Shown piece by piece: positions 15,837 to 23,783 of a DNA stretch of 64,000 nucleotides (position 1 is the first letter of the stretch; each line of letters starts with the position of its first letter). Made by a program: the position numbers and the translations under genes. Source of the stretch: Halonotius sp046719765 (GTDB lineage: Archaea > Halobacteriota > Halobacteria > Halobacteriales > Haloferacaceae); contig NZ_JABEBY010000001.1 in assembly GCF_046719765.1 (NCBI RefSeq), forward strand, positions 124,001 to 188,000, given 5' to 3'. The notes beneath the pieces were generated by a model that saw only the letters and a list, made by a program, of their open reading frames with translations, searched no databases and had not been told where the DNA came from.

Positions 15837-16325
15837 ATGTCGCCTGAGCGAACCGGCGAGGGATCGAGTGCTGACGATGGGTCGAGCGGCGGCGATGCCG
15901 GCGCGGATGCGACAGCGCCCGACGACGGCGACCGCGTCGAGCCGCGCGGAGCCGCGGATATCGGCGAGCTTGAAGACCGGCTTGCGGAACTCCGTGCTGA
16001 GTTCGACGACTTCGAGGATGATATCGAGGAGCGAACCGTCGACAAATCGGCCGTCGAATCCGACCTCAAACGGTACGTCCGCCGGAAGCTGCGCCGCGGC
16101 CACGCCCGCGGCTGGGGGCCGTATCTCGTCTTGCTGTACGGCACCGTGATGACCCTCGGCGCGTTCTACTGGCTCAGCAACGACTGGCTGGCGATCCTCG
16201 CCATGCTGATCATCTTTCTGTCGACGCTCGGCCTCTACACGCTGTTCGTTATCGTCGGCGTCGGATTCAACGTCCTTGGCGCGCCCGGCAAAGCACTCGA
16301 TCTCGTCCGCGATCGACGAGACTGA
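15837..16325 (+). CDS. uncharacterised protein: acidic tail, coiled coil, two membrane helices
   Basis: 162 residues. Residues 1-45 are disordered and acidic (Ser, Gly, Asp). A coiled coil follows (about 46-75, ELEDRLAELRAEFDDFEDDIEER), then a basic patch KRYVRRKLRRGHARGWG. Two hydrophobic helices (about 97-115 and 118-145) close the protein. A topology with the N-terminus in the cytosol fits the positive-inside rule. The family is not recognised by name. It follows the YihY gene after 72 bases and might be co-expressed. Confidence 0.6.
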   Translation: MSPERTGEGSSADDGSSGGDAGADATAPDDGDRVEPRGAADIGELEDRLAELRAEFDDFEDDIEERTVDKSAVESDLKRYVRRKLRRGHARGWGPYLVLLYGTVMTLGAFYWLSNDWLAILAMLIIFLSTLGLYTLFVIVGVGFNVLGAPGKALDLVRDRRD

Positions 16326-16411
16326 TCTCGGCGTTCTTGCCGACAGCGGCGGCTGACAGGCGTCAGACGCTGGGATAGGCTTAGGTGGCTGCCGCCCGAT
16401 ACAACGATCAA

Positions 16412-16822
16412 ATGGTCAAATCCACGGTTCGGTTCTCCGAGACGGTGATGGATCGTGTCGAGGAGCTCGTCTCCGGCGATCAGTTCTCCAGCAAATCGGA
16501 GTTCCAGCGGTTTGCTGTCGAGTACGTCCTGTCTGAAATCGACGATTACGAGCCAGAGATGCTTGATTTCGATGATGTCCGCGATGAGGTGTTTCCGGAA
16601 CGTGCGCTGGGCCGCGAAGACCCCGACGGCGAAGGCGACGGCGAGTTCTATCAGGTCGCCGCCCGCGTCCGACAGTTCGCCCTCCGCGGGGAGATCGACA
16701 CAGCCCGCGAGCTGATCGACACGCAGTACCCCGCGACCGACCCGCGAGCGATGGTGCTCGACGACATCATCGAAACCTACCGCACCGGCGAATCGGTCGG
16801 AAACCGCGTTGTCACCGAGTGA
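16412..16822 (+). CDS. CopG-type ribbon-helix-helix regulator with C-terminal domain
   Basis: 136 residues from the ATG at 16412 (MVKSTVRFSETVMDRVEEL). The first 45 residues match the RHH fold: strand VKSTVRF, then helix, then SKSEFQRFAVEYVLSEI. The remaining 90 residues are acidic and helical (about 75-125, QVAARVRQFALRGEIDTARELIDTQYP), presumably a protein-interaction domain. In haloarchaea RHH proteins with such tails control cell division and metabolism genes; no target is apparent here. Only eleven bases separate its stop from the FMN reductase start, suggesting co-transcription. Confidence 0.75.
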   Translation: MVKSTVRFSETVMDRVEELVSGDQFSSKSEFQRFAVEYVLSEIDDYEPEMLDFDDVRDEVFPERALGREDPDGEGDGEFYQVAARVRQFALRGEIDTARELIDTQYPATDPRAMVLDDIIETYRTGESVGNRVVTE

Positions 16823-16833
16823 TCGACCGGCCA

Positions 16834-17412
16834 ATGAGTGATCCACACGTCCTCGCGCTTGTCGGGAGTCTCCGCGAGCACAGCTACACCCGACTGGCGA
16901 CCGCCCACGCGCTTCGCGGCGCGGAGGCCGCCGGCGCGACGACCGAACTGCTCGATCTCCGCGAGTATGACCTGCCGCCGTTGAACCCCGACGCGGACGA
17001 ACAGGGCGACAGCGCGACCGTCATCAATCGTGTCGACAATGCCGATGCCGTGATCCTCGGCAGTCCGATGTATCACGGTTCGTACTCCGGCGTGCTGAAA
17101 AACGCACTCGACTACTGCGGGTTCGACGAGTTCGAAGGAAAAACTGTTGGCCTGCTGGCCGTTTCCGGCGGCGCGTTCCCGGTGACGACGCTGGAGCATC
17201 TCCGGTCGGTCTGTCGCGCGCTCAACGCGTGGGTGCTCCCGCATCAGGCCGCTGTTCCAAAGGCCCACAGCGCGTTCGAAAACGGCGAGTTCGTCGACAG
17301 CGACACCGCCGATCGGGTGGCGACACTCGGCGAGCGTGTCGTTCGGTATGCGGATATCGAGCGTGAACCGCCGACATTCGAAAGCGATCAGAATCAGGGA
17401 GCCGACGATTGA
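16834..17412 (+). CDS. NADPH-dependent FMN reductase / flavodoxin-fold protein
   Basis: 192 residues from the ATG at 16834; a GTG at 16819 would add five residues. Flavodoxin-like motifs: LVGSLREHSYTR (phosphate loop, about 7-18), ILGSPMYHGSYSGVLKNALDY (FMN-ring loop, about 75-95) and LLAVSGGAFP (about 108-117). These are the signatures of the NADPH-dependent FMN reductase family that includes azoreductases and chromate reductases. Cytoplasmic. Natural substrate unknown; probably quinone or flavin redox. Confidence 0.85.
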   Translation: MSDPHVLALVGSLREHSYTRLATAHALRGAEAAGATTELLDLREYDLPPLNPDADEQGDSATVINRVDNADAVILGSPMYHGSYSGVLKNALDYCGFDEFEGKTVGLLAVSGGAFPVTTLEHLRSVCRALNAWVLPHQAAVPKAHSAFENGEFVDSDTADRVATLGERVVRYADIEREPPTFESDQNQGADD

Positions 17413-17436
17413 CAGGGTCGCACACCTCACTCAGCG

Positions 17437-17487
17437 TTCGACAGCCCCGGTCGACATGTTGTCGAGCATTCGACAGCCCCGGTCGAC
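17437..17487. repeat. two 19-base direct repeats, period 32
   Basis: TTCGACAGCCCCGGTCGAC occurs at 17437-17455 and 17469-17487, separated by 13 bases, starting 25 bases after the stop of the FMN reductase gene. One of several such post-stop duplications in the window. Confidence 0.8.
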
Positions 17488-17521
17488 CCGCTGTGTTCCC
17501 CAAATAACCTGAAGCAGACCG

Positions 17522-17528
17522 ATTATAG
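17522..17528 (+). promoter_or_regulatory. box A for the small acidic protein gene
   Basis: ATTATAG centred about 27 bases before the ATG at 17552. It supports that start over an in-frame TTG at 17540. Confidence 0.55.
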
Positions 17529-17551
17529 TTATCCAGCCGTTGGGAGCAACC

Positions 17552-17752
17552 ATGAGCGAAGATCCACTGGAGACGGTACAGACGCTGCTTGAATCGGTGA
17601 TCGAGGAAACCGACGACGCCGAGGTACACTACAAGCTGCGCTCGGCACTCCAGATCCTGGAAGCCAGCAAGGAGGAGGTCTCGACGCTGAAGGAAGCCGT
17701 CGCGGATCATCCCGAGCTCGAAGACCGGCTCAGCGATCTCGGCTACCTGTAG
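17552..17752 (+). CDS. small acidic helical protein, function unknown
   Basis: 66 residues from the ATG at 17552. Entirely helical and acidic (EDPLETVQTLLESVIEETDD ... HYKLRSALQILEASKEEV), with a C-terminal LEDRLSDLGYL. No catalytic or metal motif is visible. Its own box A makes a real small gene likely. It ends one base before the birA stop, so the two genes are convergent and touch. Confidence 0.65.
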   Translation: MSEDPLETVQTLLESVIEETDDAEVHYKLRSALQILEASKEEVSTLKEAVADHPELEDRLSDLGYL

Positions 17753-18736
17753 TTACGCCGGCCGGAGGTGCTCACAGTCGCCGGCGTGGACGATCTGTTC
17801 GCCGCTGTCGGTGTCGACGACGAGCGCGCCAGGGAATTGTACGTCGACGGCCTCGCCCTTGATCTGTTCTCGGCCCGTGTCAACACAGACTGTTCGACCA
17901 AGCGTGCTGCTGTAGGCCCGCCACCGATCGAGGACTGTGTCGGGGTCAGCCACCAGCGTCGACAGCGATTCGAGGATCGTCTGAAGCACCGCCCGGCGAT
18001 CGACCGGGCCGACTTGTTCCTGTAGACTGGTTGCACCGTCCGGCAGCGCGTCGCCAGCGATGTTGGCGTTGAGCCCGATGCCGACGAGCAGCCACGAGAC
18101 CCGATCGGCCTCGCCTTCCATCTCGGTGAGAATTCCCGAGAGCTTTCGGCCGCCGCGGTCGGCGGCGTCGCTATCGGCAGTTGCGTCCGCGTCGCCGTGC
18201 TCGCTGTCGTCGTCGCCGACGAGCACGTCGTTGGGCCATTTGAGCGTCGCGTCGACGCCGACAGCGCGACAGGCGTCGACAACGGCGACACCGGCAGCCA
18301 GCGTCACCAGCGGGACATGGGCTGCCGGCAGCGACGGATCGAGCACTGTTGAGGCCCAGATCCCGCCGGGTGGGGAGTCCCACGATCGCTCAAGTCGCCC
18401 CCGTCCGCCGGTCTGTTCGTCGGCAACGACGACGACATCGCGGTCGCTGTCGGCCGCCCGCTCGCGGGCGCGATCGTTCGTGCTCCCGATCGAGTCGTGG
18501 TACTCGACAGTGTAGGGGGCGTCCAACTCGTATTCGATCGCGGCCGCGCCGTAGTCGGGTACCGCTGTGATCGCGTAGCCGTCGTCGGTGCTTTCGATCG
18601 CAAAGCCGTCGTCCCGCAGGGCTTCGACCTGTTTCCAGACGGCGGCCCGCGAGACACCCAGTCTCTCGGCGAGTGCCGGCCCCGATATCGGCCCCTCTGC
18701 GAAGGCCGCGAGCAGTTCCCGGCGCGTCTCGTTCAT
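17753..18736 (-). CDS. birA: BirA: biotin-protein ligase with N-terminal repressor HTH
   Basis: 327 residues from the ATG at 18736. N-terminal winged helix (about 1-60, LAERLGVSRAAVWKQVEALRDDG), ligase domain from about 75 with the biotinyl-adenylate loop GGRGRLERSW (about 108-117) and the KWPNDVLV motif near 163, then the C-terminal SH3-like domain. An acidic insertion EHGDADATADSDAADRGG (about 175-192) follows KWPNDVLV, common in halophiles. It attaches biotin to acyl-CoA carboxylase carrier proteins and probably represses biotin genes. Divergent from cofD by 67 bases. Confidence 0.93.
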   Translation of the reverse strand: MNETRRELLAAFAEGPISGPALAERLGVSRAAVWKQVEALRDDGFAIESTDDGYAITAVPDYGAAAIEYELDAPYTVEYHDSIGSTNDRARERAADSDRDVVVVADEQTGGRGRLERSWDSPPGGIWASTVLDPSLPAAHVPLVTLAAGVAVVDACRAVGVDATLKWPNDVLVGDDDSEHGDADATADSDAADRGGRKLSGILTEMEGEADRVSWLLVGIGLNANIAGDALPDGATSLQEQVGPVDRRAVLQTILESLSTLVADPDTVLDRWRAYSSTLGRTVCVDTGREQIKGEAVDVQFPGALVVDTDSGEQIVHAGDCEHLRPA

Positions 18737-18803
18737 ACGACCGGCTTCGACGCCGACGACAAAGAGCCGTCGGATACAAGCAGGGCCGGGCCGAACCGGA
18801 GGT

Positions 18804-19793
18804 ATGCTCACGCTGCTCGCCGGCGGGACGGGGACGCCGAAGCTGCTGGCCGGCGCGAAAGCGCGGGTTGGTTCCGCCACGCTGACCGTCGTCGGCAACA
18901 CCGGCGACGACATCGAGATTGGCGGCCTGCTTGTCTGTCCGGATCTCGATACCGTGTTGTTCCACGAGGGTGGCGTTCTCGACACCGACCGCTGGTGGGG
19001 GATCGACGGCGACACCCACGAAACAAACAGCGAACTCCACCGGCTGGCCGACGCCGCCGGTCTCGACGGTGGCCCGCGATACCTTCCCGACGATCAGCAG
19101 ACGGCCGGCCGCGAGCTCGCTCGCTGGCGACGTTTCTCGGCGGTTGCGGAGTTTCTGACCATCGGCGACCGCGACCGAGCCGTTCACATCACCCGAACGA
19201 GCCTCATCGACGAGGGTCGCTCACTTACCGAGACGACCGCGATCCTCGCCGACGCCTTCGATGTCGACCTGACGTTGCTCCCGATGAGCGACGATCCCGT
19301 CGCGTCGTTGATCCACACGCCCGACGGGATCATGCACTTTCAGGAGTACTGGGTCGGCCACCGTGGCGACGTTGCCGTCGACGATGTGGAATTTCGCGGT
19401 GCCGACGACGCCGAACCGAGCGACGAAGTGCTGGACGCATTCGACGATCCGGTCGTGATCGGCCCCTCAAACCCCGTAACGAGTATCGGGCCGATGCTCG
19501 CACTCGACGGCGTCGAAGCCGCACTCGATGCGACAGACGTTGTCGCCGTCTCGCCGTTCGTAGAATACCAGGTCTTCTCGGGGCCCGCGGCCGACCTGAT
19601 GGCTGCAACCGGCCGGGAACCAAGCACGCAGGGCGTCGCCGATGCCTACCCCTTTGTCGACGCCTTCGTCCTCGACAGGGACGACAGCACCGACCTCGAT
19701 CGCCCGGTCGTCCGCACCGATACAGAGATCAATACCGCCGCCGACAGCGAACGCGTCTTCGGGGCCGTCATGGAGGCGTTGAACCGTGTTTGA
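18804..19793 (+). CDS. cofD: 2-phospho-L-lactate transferase CofD (coenzyme F420 synthesis)
   Basis: 329 residues from the ATG at 18804, preceded by GGAGG one base away. The nucleotide-binding start LTLLAGGTGTPKLLAG (about 2-17), VGNTGDDIEIGGLLVCPDLD (about 33-52) and IGPSNPVTSIGPML (about 218-231) are CofD signatures. It joins the activated phospho-lactyl/enolpyruvyl group to the deazaflavin Fo to give F420-0. It is the first gene of a cluster in which each of the next three genes overlaps its predecessor. No cofG, cofH, cofC or cofE is in the window. Confidence 0.94.
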   Translation: MLTLLAGGTGTPKLLAGAKARVGSATLTVVGNTGDDIEIGGLLVCPDLDTVLFHEGGVLDTDRWWGIDGDTHETNSELHRLADAAGLDGGPRYLPDDQQTAGRELARWRRFSAVAEFLTIGDRDRAVHITRTSLIDEGRSLTETTAILADAFDVDLTLLPMSDDPVASLIHTPDGIMHFQEYWVGHRGDVAVDDVEFRGADDAEPSDEVLDAFDDPVVIGPSNPVTSIGPMLALDGVEAALDATDVVAVSPFVEYQVFSGPAADLMAATGREPSTQGVADAYPFVDAFVLDRDDSTDLDRPVVRTDTEINTAADSERVFGAVMEALNRV

Positions 19794-20541
19794 GCCGCGG
19801 CTCGCACTCGCCAGCCTGAGCGGCGAGGCCGACGCCGCGTGGGCACTGGCCGCGGCTGACTACGCCGGCGCGGCGTTTCTCGGCGGGATCGCTCTCGACG
19901 AGCCCGCCCGTGAGGCCGCTCGCAAACTCGTTGCCCGCGACCGCGAGGAGTTTCTGCCTCCCGATCCGCTGGCGTTTATCGACGCACAGCTTGCGGCGGT
20001 TGCCAACGCCGACGCGACGATCCGACCCGGAATGAACGTGCGAAGCACCACGGCCGCGCCGATCCGCGAGGCGGCGTCGATCTGTGCCGAGTACGACGCA
20101 ATCATAGAAATCAACGCTCACTGTCGACAGGACGAGCTTTGTGCGGTTGGCTGCGGCGAGTCACTGCTGGCCGACAGCGATCGACTGGCCGAGTACGTCG
20201 CTGTCGCCGCCGAGACCGGTGCGGCCGTCAGCGTCAAGGTCAGAGCCGAAGTCGACGGCGTCGACCTTGTCGGGGTCGCCGAGCAGATCGAGGCGGCCGG
20301 AGCCGATGCGATTCACATCGATGCGATGGATTCCGAATCGGTCGTCGGCGACATTGCCGCCGCGACCGATCTGTTTGTCATCGCCAACAACGAGGTCAGG
20401 GACGCCGCAAGCGTCCGCGAGTATCTCGGCTACGGGGCCGACGCTGTCAGCATCGGGCGACCGAGCCGCGATCCCGATGGAGCGGTCTTCGGCCGCGTTG
20501 CGGCCGCCGTCGCCGAGTGCGAGCCGGAGGTGCCGCCGTGA
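19786..20541 (+). CDS. Dus-like FMN TIM-barrel protein linked to cofD
   Basis: 251 residues, starting at the GTG at 19786 that overlaps the end of cofD by eight bases. TIM-barrel pattern of dihydrouridine synthases: INAHC (about 107-111) takes the place of the Dus N-x-G-C catalytic motif, followed by GCGESLL; SVKVRAE near 147 gives the FMN phosphate-pocket Lys; NNEV and SIGRPSRDP near the C-terminus close the flavin site. It lacks the C-terminal helical domain of true tRNA-dihydrouridine synthases and is shorter (usual about 310). May act on tRNA or on a cofactor; context favours the latter only weakly. Confidence 0.75.
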   Translation: MFEPRLALASLSGEADAAWALAAADYAGAAFLGGIALDEPAREAARKLVARDREEFLPPDPLAFIDAQLAAVANADATIRPGMNVRSTTAAPIREAASICAEYDAIIEINAHCRQDELCAVGCGESLLADSDRLAEYVAVAAETGAAVSVKVRAEVDGVDLVGVAEQIEAAGADAIHIDAMDSESVVGDIAAATDLFVIANNEVRDAASVREYLGYGADAVSIGRPSRDPDGAVFGRVAAAVAECEPEVPP

Positions 20542-21434
20542 GCGACTACCTCAACGGCTCCGCACCGAACCGCACAGCCGCCGACAACGCCCAGCTTGCC
20601 CTCCTGCTTGAGGTGAGCGCAACGCCGAAACCAGGCAACGTCGACCGCCACCGTGATCTCAACGAGCTCCGGTTTGAGCAGTTCATGGCCGGTGCGGTCG
20701 GCGCGGGCGCGGGGTTGCGGCGGGTGGCCGACGGCGACGAGATCGGCCCCGCCTTCGAGCGCGCGGTCGCCGGCATGGCCGAGCTGGCCGGCGAGAACAC
20801 GCAGTTCGGCTGTCTGCTGTTGCTCGTGCCGCTTGTTCGGGCCGCCGCAAACGACGCACTCACACCCGACGGCGTCACCGAACTCGTCGAGGCGACGACC
20901 GTCGAGGATGCGATCAATTTCTACCGCGCGTTCGAACACGTCGATGTCGCCGTCGACGATCCACCCGAGGACGCCGACGAACTCGACGTGCGCCGCGGAA
21001 GCGACGCCGCCGAAACGCTCCGCGAGCGGGAGCTGACGCTCTACGACATCATGGCACTCTCGGCCGATCCCGACAAGGGGATTCCCGACGGCAACGCCCG
21101 CGAGTGGGTGACCGGCTTCAAGCGCGCCTTCGATGCCGCCGACCGGCTGCTGGCCGCCGAGGGGCCGATCGGCGATCGCACGGCCCGCGTCTTTCTTACC
21201 CTGTTGGCTGAGGAGCCGGACACGCTCGTGGCGATCACCCACGACGAGGCGACAGCCCGCAACGTCTCCGATCGCGCCGCCGCAGTCGCCGCTGACATCG
21301 CTGGCAGCGACGATCTTTCGGCCGCCGAGGAGCTGGCCGAGGAGTTCGTCGACGTCGGCTACAACCCCGGGACGACGGCCGATCTGACCGCCGCCGCGCT
21401 GTTTATTGCGCTTGAGCGTGGGCTGTCGGTATGA
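20538..21434 (+). CDS. CitG/MdcB-like triphosphoribosyl-dephospho-CoA synthase family protein
   Basis: 298 residues from the GTG at 20538, overlapping the Dus-like stop by four bases. The N-terminal LALLLEVSATPKPGNVDRHRDL (about 17-38) is the family signature (E..TPKPG.VD..), followed by FEQFMAGA, NTQFGCLLLLVPL (about 94-106) and the C-terminal DVGYNPGTTADLTAAALFIAL (about 275-295). Bacterial CitG makes the citrate-lyase prosthetic-group precursor from ATP and dephospho-CoA; archaea lack citrate lyase, so the archaeal family must do something else with a nucleotide substrate. Start is an inference from the overlap. Confidence 0.85.
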   Translation: MSDYLNGSAPNRTAADNAQLALLLEVSATPKPGNVDRHRDLNELRFEQFMAGAVGAGAGLRRVADGDEIGPAFERAVAGMAELAGENTQFGCLLLLVPLVRAAANDALTPDGVTELVEATTVEDAINFYRAFEHVDVAVDDPPEDADELDVRRGSDAAETLRERELTLYDIMALSADPDKGIPDGNAREWVTGFKRAFDAADRLLAAEGPIGDRTARVFLTLLAEEPDTLVAITHDEATARNVSDRAAAVAADIAGSDDLSAAEELAEEFVDVGYNPGTTADLTAAALFIALERGLSV

Positions 21435-22039
21435 CCAGCGACGACTGGCCGGTCGCGCTCCGGGGTGTTACCGAGTCGATCGTCGCCACGCTCGGCCCGA
21501 ACGACCGCTGGAACATGGCCGCCCTCGGCCTACACGCGCCCGACGAACCCGGCGAGCCGGTCGAAGCGACAACGTGGGGCAACACCCGCACCAAGCGCAA
21601 CTTCCACCGGCAGGGCGGCGGCGTCGTCCAGTTCACCGCCGATCCCCGCGAGTTCGTCGACGCCGCGGTGACGATCCGTGAGGCGGATCATCCCGTGCTG
21701 CCGAACGCCGACGCCTGGGTCGAGGTTGCCGCCGAGTCAGTCGAAACGGGAACCGAGGGCGACACCGAGTGGGAGCGATGGGAGCTTCGGCCGACTGAAC
21801 CCGGCACCGTCGCCGACGAGCGGCCGCTGACGATCAACCGCGGGTTCGGGGCCGTGATCGACGCCACGGTCGCCGCCTCACGGTTGGACGTGCCGGCCTA
21901 CGAGACAGCAACGTTGCTTGATCGGTTGTCGTACTTCGCGGAAACGGTCGAGAAATGCGGCGGGCCGCGGGAGCGGGCGGCCTTCGAGACGCTCAGCGAG
22001 GCGACCGAGTGGCGGTCACGCGTCGCTGACGACGGCTGA
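21431..22039 (+). CDS. DUF447-family protein, FMN-binding-split-barrel-like
   Basis: 202 residues, overlapping the CitG-like gene by four bases (ATGA). The N-terminal half (about 8-95: ESIVATLGPNDRWNMAALGLHAP, ATTWGNTRTKRNF, GGVVQFTADPREFVDAA) is the DUF447 pattern, a split barrel that often binds flavin. The C-terminal half (about 130-200: INRGFGAVIDATVAASRL ... SYFAETVEKCGGPRERAAFETL) is helical. Function unknown. DUF447 genes keep company with the CitG-like family in archaea as far as I recall. The tight overlap predicts one transcript with cofD. Confidence 0.8.
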   Translation: MTSDDWPVALRGVTESIVATLGPNDRWNMAALGLHAPDEPGEPVEATTWGNTRTKRNFHRQGGGVVQFTADPREFVDAAVTIREADHPVLPNADAWVEVAAESVETGTEGDTEWERWELRPTEPGTVADERPLTINRGFGAVIDATVAASRLDVPAYETATLLDRLSYFAETVEKCGGPRERAAFETLSEATEWRSRVADDG

Positions 22040-22090
22040 GGAGCCATCGCGGAACGAATCGTTTTAGTGTCGCTCCGGACAATCGCGGGT

Positions 22091-22276
22091 ATGGCAATCA
22101 AACCGAAGTACGTCAAGCAGCTCGGTCGGACGCTGCTTGAGGATTATCCGGAAGCGTTCAACACGGATTTCGAGACCAACAAGGATCATGTCGCCAAGCT
22201 CACCACCGTCGAATCGAAGGGCGTCCGCAACCGCGTCGCCGGCTACATCACCCGGAAAAAGGCCGCCAAAGTCTGA
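22091..22276 (+). CDS. rps17e: 30S ribosomal protein S17e
   Basis: 61 residues from ATG 22091 (MAIKPKYVKQLGRTLLEDYP). The whole length matches archaeal S17e, including FNTDFETNKDHVAKLTTVESKGVRNRVAGYITRK split across the middle. The upstream in-frame ATG at 22067 adds eight residues without family match. It is part of the small ribosomal subunit. It lies 51 bases after the cofD cluster and may share or have its own promoter. Confidence 0.95.
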   Translation: MAIKPKYVKQLGRTLLEDYPEAFNTDFETNKDHVAKLTTVESKGVRNRVAGYITRKKAAKV

Positions 22277-22310
22277 TCGCTGTTTTTACTCCTCTCAGCA
22301 GCCCGCCGAG

Positions 22311-23696
22311 TCAGTAGACGTATTCGTCGGCGGTCAGTTGGACGTAGCCATCTCGCTTGAACTGTCGTTTCCGCTTTTTGTAACGGTAGTACACCTTTGC
22401 GCCAGCGAACCCGGATTTCAGCGCGCTCGGCGTGAACAGCGTCGGCCCCTTCGCGGTCAGCATCTCCCGGACGGTTGCAAACGTCCGATCCCAATCGTCG
22501 GGGCCGTACTCCCGACAGAGGTCGGCAAAGGTGACGTTTCGCAGTAGCTCGTCGCCGATGGCGTCCTGCCAGCGGTCGTTGTACGCCGAAAGGTCGCCCG
22601 CGGCTGCCAACTCGCCGGCGATCGCGCCCGTGCGGACGGCGACGTGATCGCCGCCCTCGTGGAACGCCGAGGTCGTCCCCATCGCGCCGCCGGCGACAGC
22701 AATGCCGGCATCGACAGGCGATTCGATCGGCCGCGTCGAGGAGATGCTGTAGGTTTCGGTGCCGCCGCGCTTGCCGCGATCCTCGACGAGCGGGAAGTCG
22801 GTCTCGATGTCGTACTCGTCTCCCCAGACGCGTTCGAGCAGTCGGCGGATGTAGGTCGCGCCGTCGGGGATCGACTCGTCGTCAGGATGGATCAGCGGGT
22901 ACTCCTCGCGGTCGTCGATGGCGTCGAGATCGAGGCCGATCGGCATCGTGAGGCCGACCCGGCAGACATTGTTGTCGTTTGGGAATACCCACGGATAGGC
23001 GGTGTGGCCGGGCATATGGCCCCACCAGAATTTGATCGCCGTGTTGAGCTCCGCGAAGACCTCTTCGGGGAAGCGGCGGTACTCCTGATAGGCGATATGG
23101 TTGGCTGTTGGTGCGGCGAGTCGCTCGGAGGCCGCCGTCTCGTCAGGTAGATAGTCGTCGAGGACGGCGTTCGTGACCGTTCGCTGGGGGCCGTCGGCGA
23201 GCACGAGGAAGTCGGCACCGATGTCGTCGCCGTCGGCGGTGTGGATCGTATGTCGTGGCTCGTCGCTGGCGGCCGGGTCGCTGTCGACGCCGCGGACGCG
23301 GACGCCGACGCGGTACTCGGCTCCGGCGGCTTCGGCGCGCTCCCGCAGCCAGTCGTCGAAGCGTGCGCGATTGAACGTGTAGCCGAAATGCTCGTAGTCG
23401 GAGTCGATGCCGGTGCTTGTCAGCGTGCAGGATTCAGTCGGGCCGATGAATTCGGCGCGGTCGAGATGCTGGACGAGAACGCCGTCGGGAAACTCGTCGG
23501 GGTGGATATCCATGATCTCCACCCAGTAGTCGAGGATGCCCGCCGCGTCCGTGGAGTCGGGACCGAGTGTCTCGCGGTCGGCCCGCGGGACGCCCTTCTC
23601 CAACACGAGGGCCTCGGCACCGTCGCTGGCGGCGGCGTGGGCGGCAGCCATCCCGGCGGGGCCGCCGCCGACGATGGCAACGTCTACGCGTTCCAT
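22311..23696 (-). CDS. geranylgeranyl-reductase-family FAD oxidoreductase
   Basis: 461 residues from the ATG at 23696. N-terminal FAD motif VAIVGGGPAGMAAAHAAASDG (about 5-25), family motif region with ERAEAAGAEYR, DFLVLADGPQRTV (about 170-182), and PWVFPNDNNVCRVGL (about 245-259), the PxxYxWxFP-like region of geranylgeranyl reductases. GGR enzymes saturate the isoprenoid chains of archaeal membrane lipids or of quinones and carotenoids. Which substrate is uncertain; haloarchaea carry several paralogues. A basic C-terminus (KVYYRYKKRKRQFKRDG) could touch membrane lipid headgroups. Confidence 0.82.
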   Translation of the reverse strand: MERVDVAIVGGGPAGMAAAHAAASDGAEALVLEKGVPRADRETLGPDSTDAAGILDYWVEIMDIHPDEFPDGVLVQHLDRAEFIGPTESCTLTSTGIDSDYEHFGYTFNRARFDDWLRERAEAAGAEYRVGVRVRGVDSDPAASDEPRHTIHTADGDDIGADFLVLADGPQRTVTNAVLDDYLPDETAASERLAAPTANHIAYQEYRRFPEEVFAELNTAIKFWWGHMPGHTAYPWVFPNDNNVCRVGLTMPIGLDLDAIDDREEYPLIHPDDESIPDGATYIRRLLERVWGDEYDIETDFPLVEDRGKRGGTETYSISSTRPIESPVDAGIAVAGGAMGTTSAFHEGGDHVAVRTGAIAGELAAAGDLSAYNDRWQDAIGDELLRNVTFADLCREYGPDDWDRTFATVREMLTAKGPTLFTPSALKSGFAGAKVYYRYKKRKRQFKRDGYVQLTADEYVY

Positions 23697-23718
23697 ACCG
23701 TTCACCCGGCCGGTTCGA

Positions 23719-23728
23719 GTATTAAACC
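23719..23728 (-). promoter_or_regulatory. box A for GGR-family gene
   Basis: Minus strand GGTTTAATAC about 26 bases before ATG 23696; it excludes the longer reading that starts at 23924. Confidence 0.6.
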
Positions 23729-23783
23729 CACGGAACGCGAACGGAAACTCAACCGATAACTGGTTTCGGTGCCGAACGCCGGT

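Noticed and set aside
18737..19015. N-terminal extension of BirA to 19015
   Set aside because: It would overlap cofD by over 200 bases and precede the conserved HTH start; the ATG at 18736 is in the expected place.
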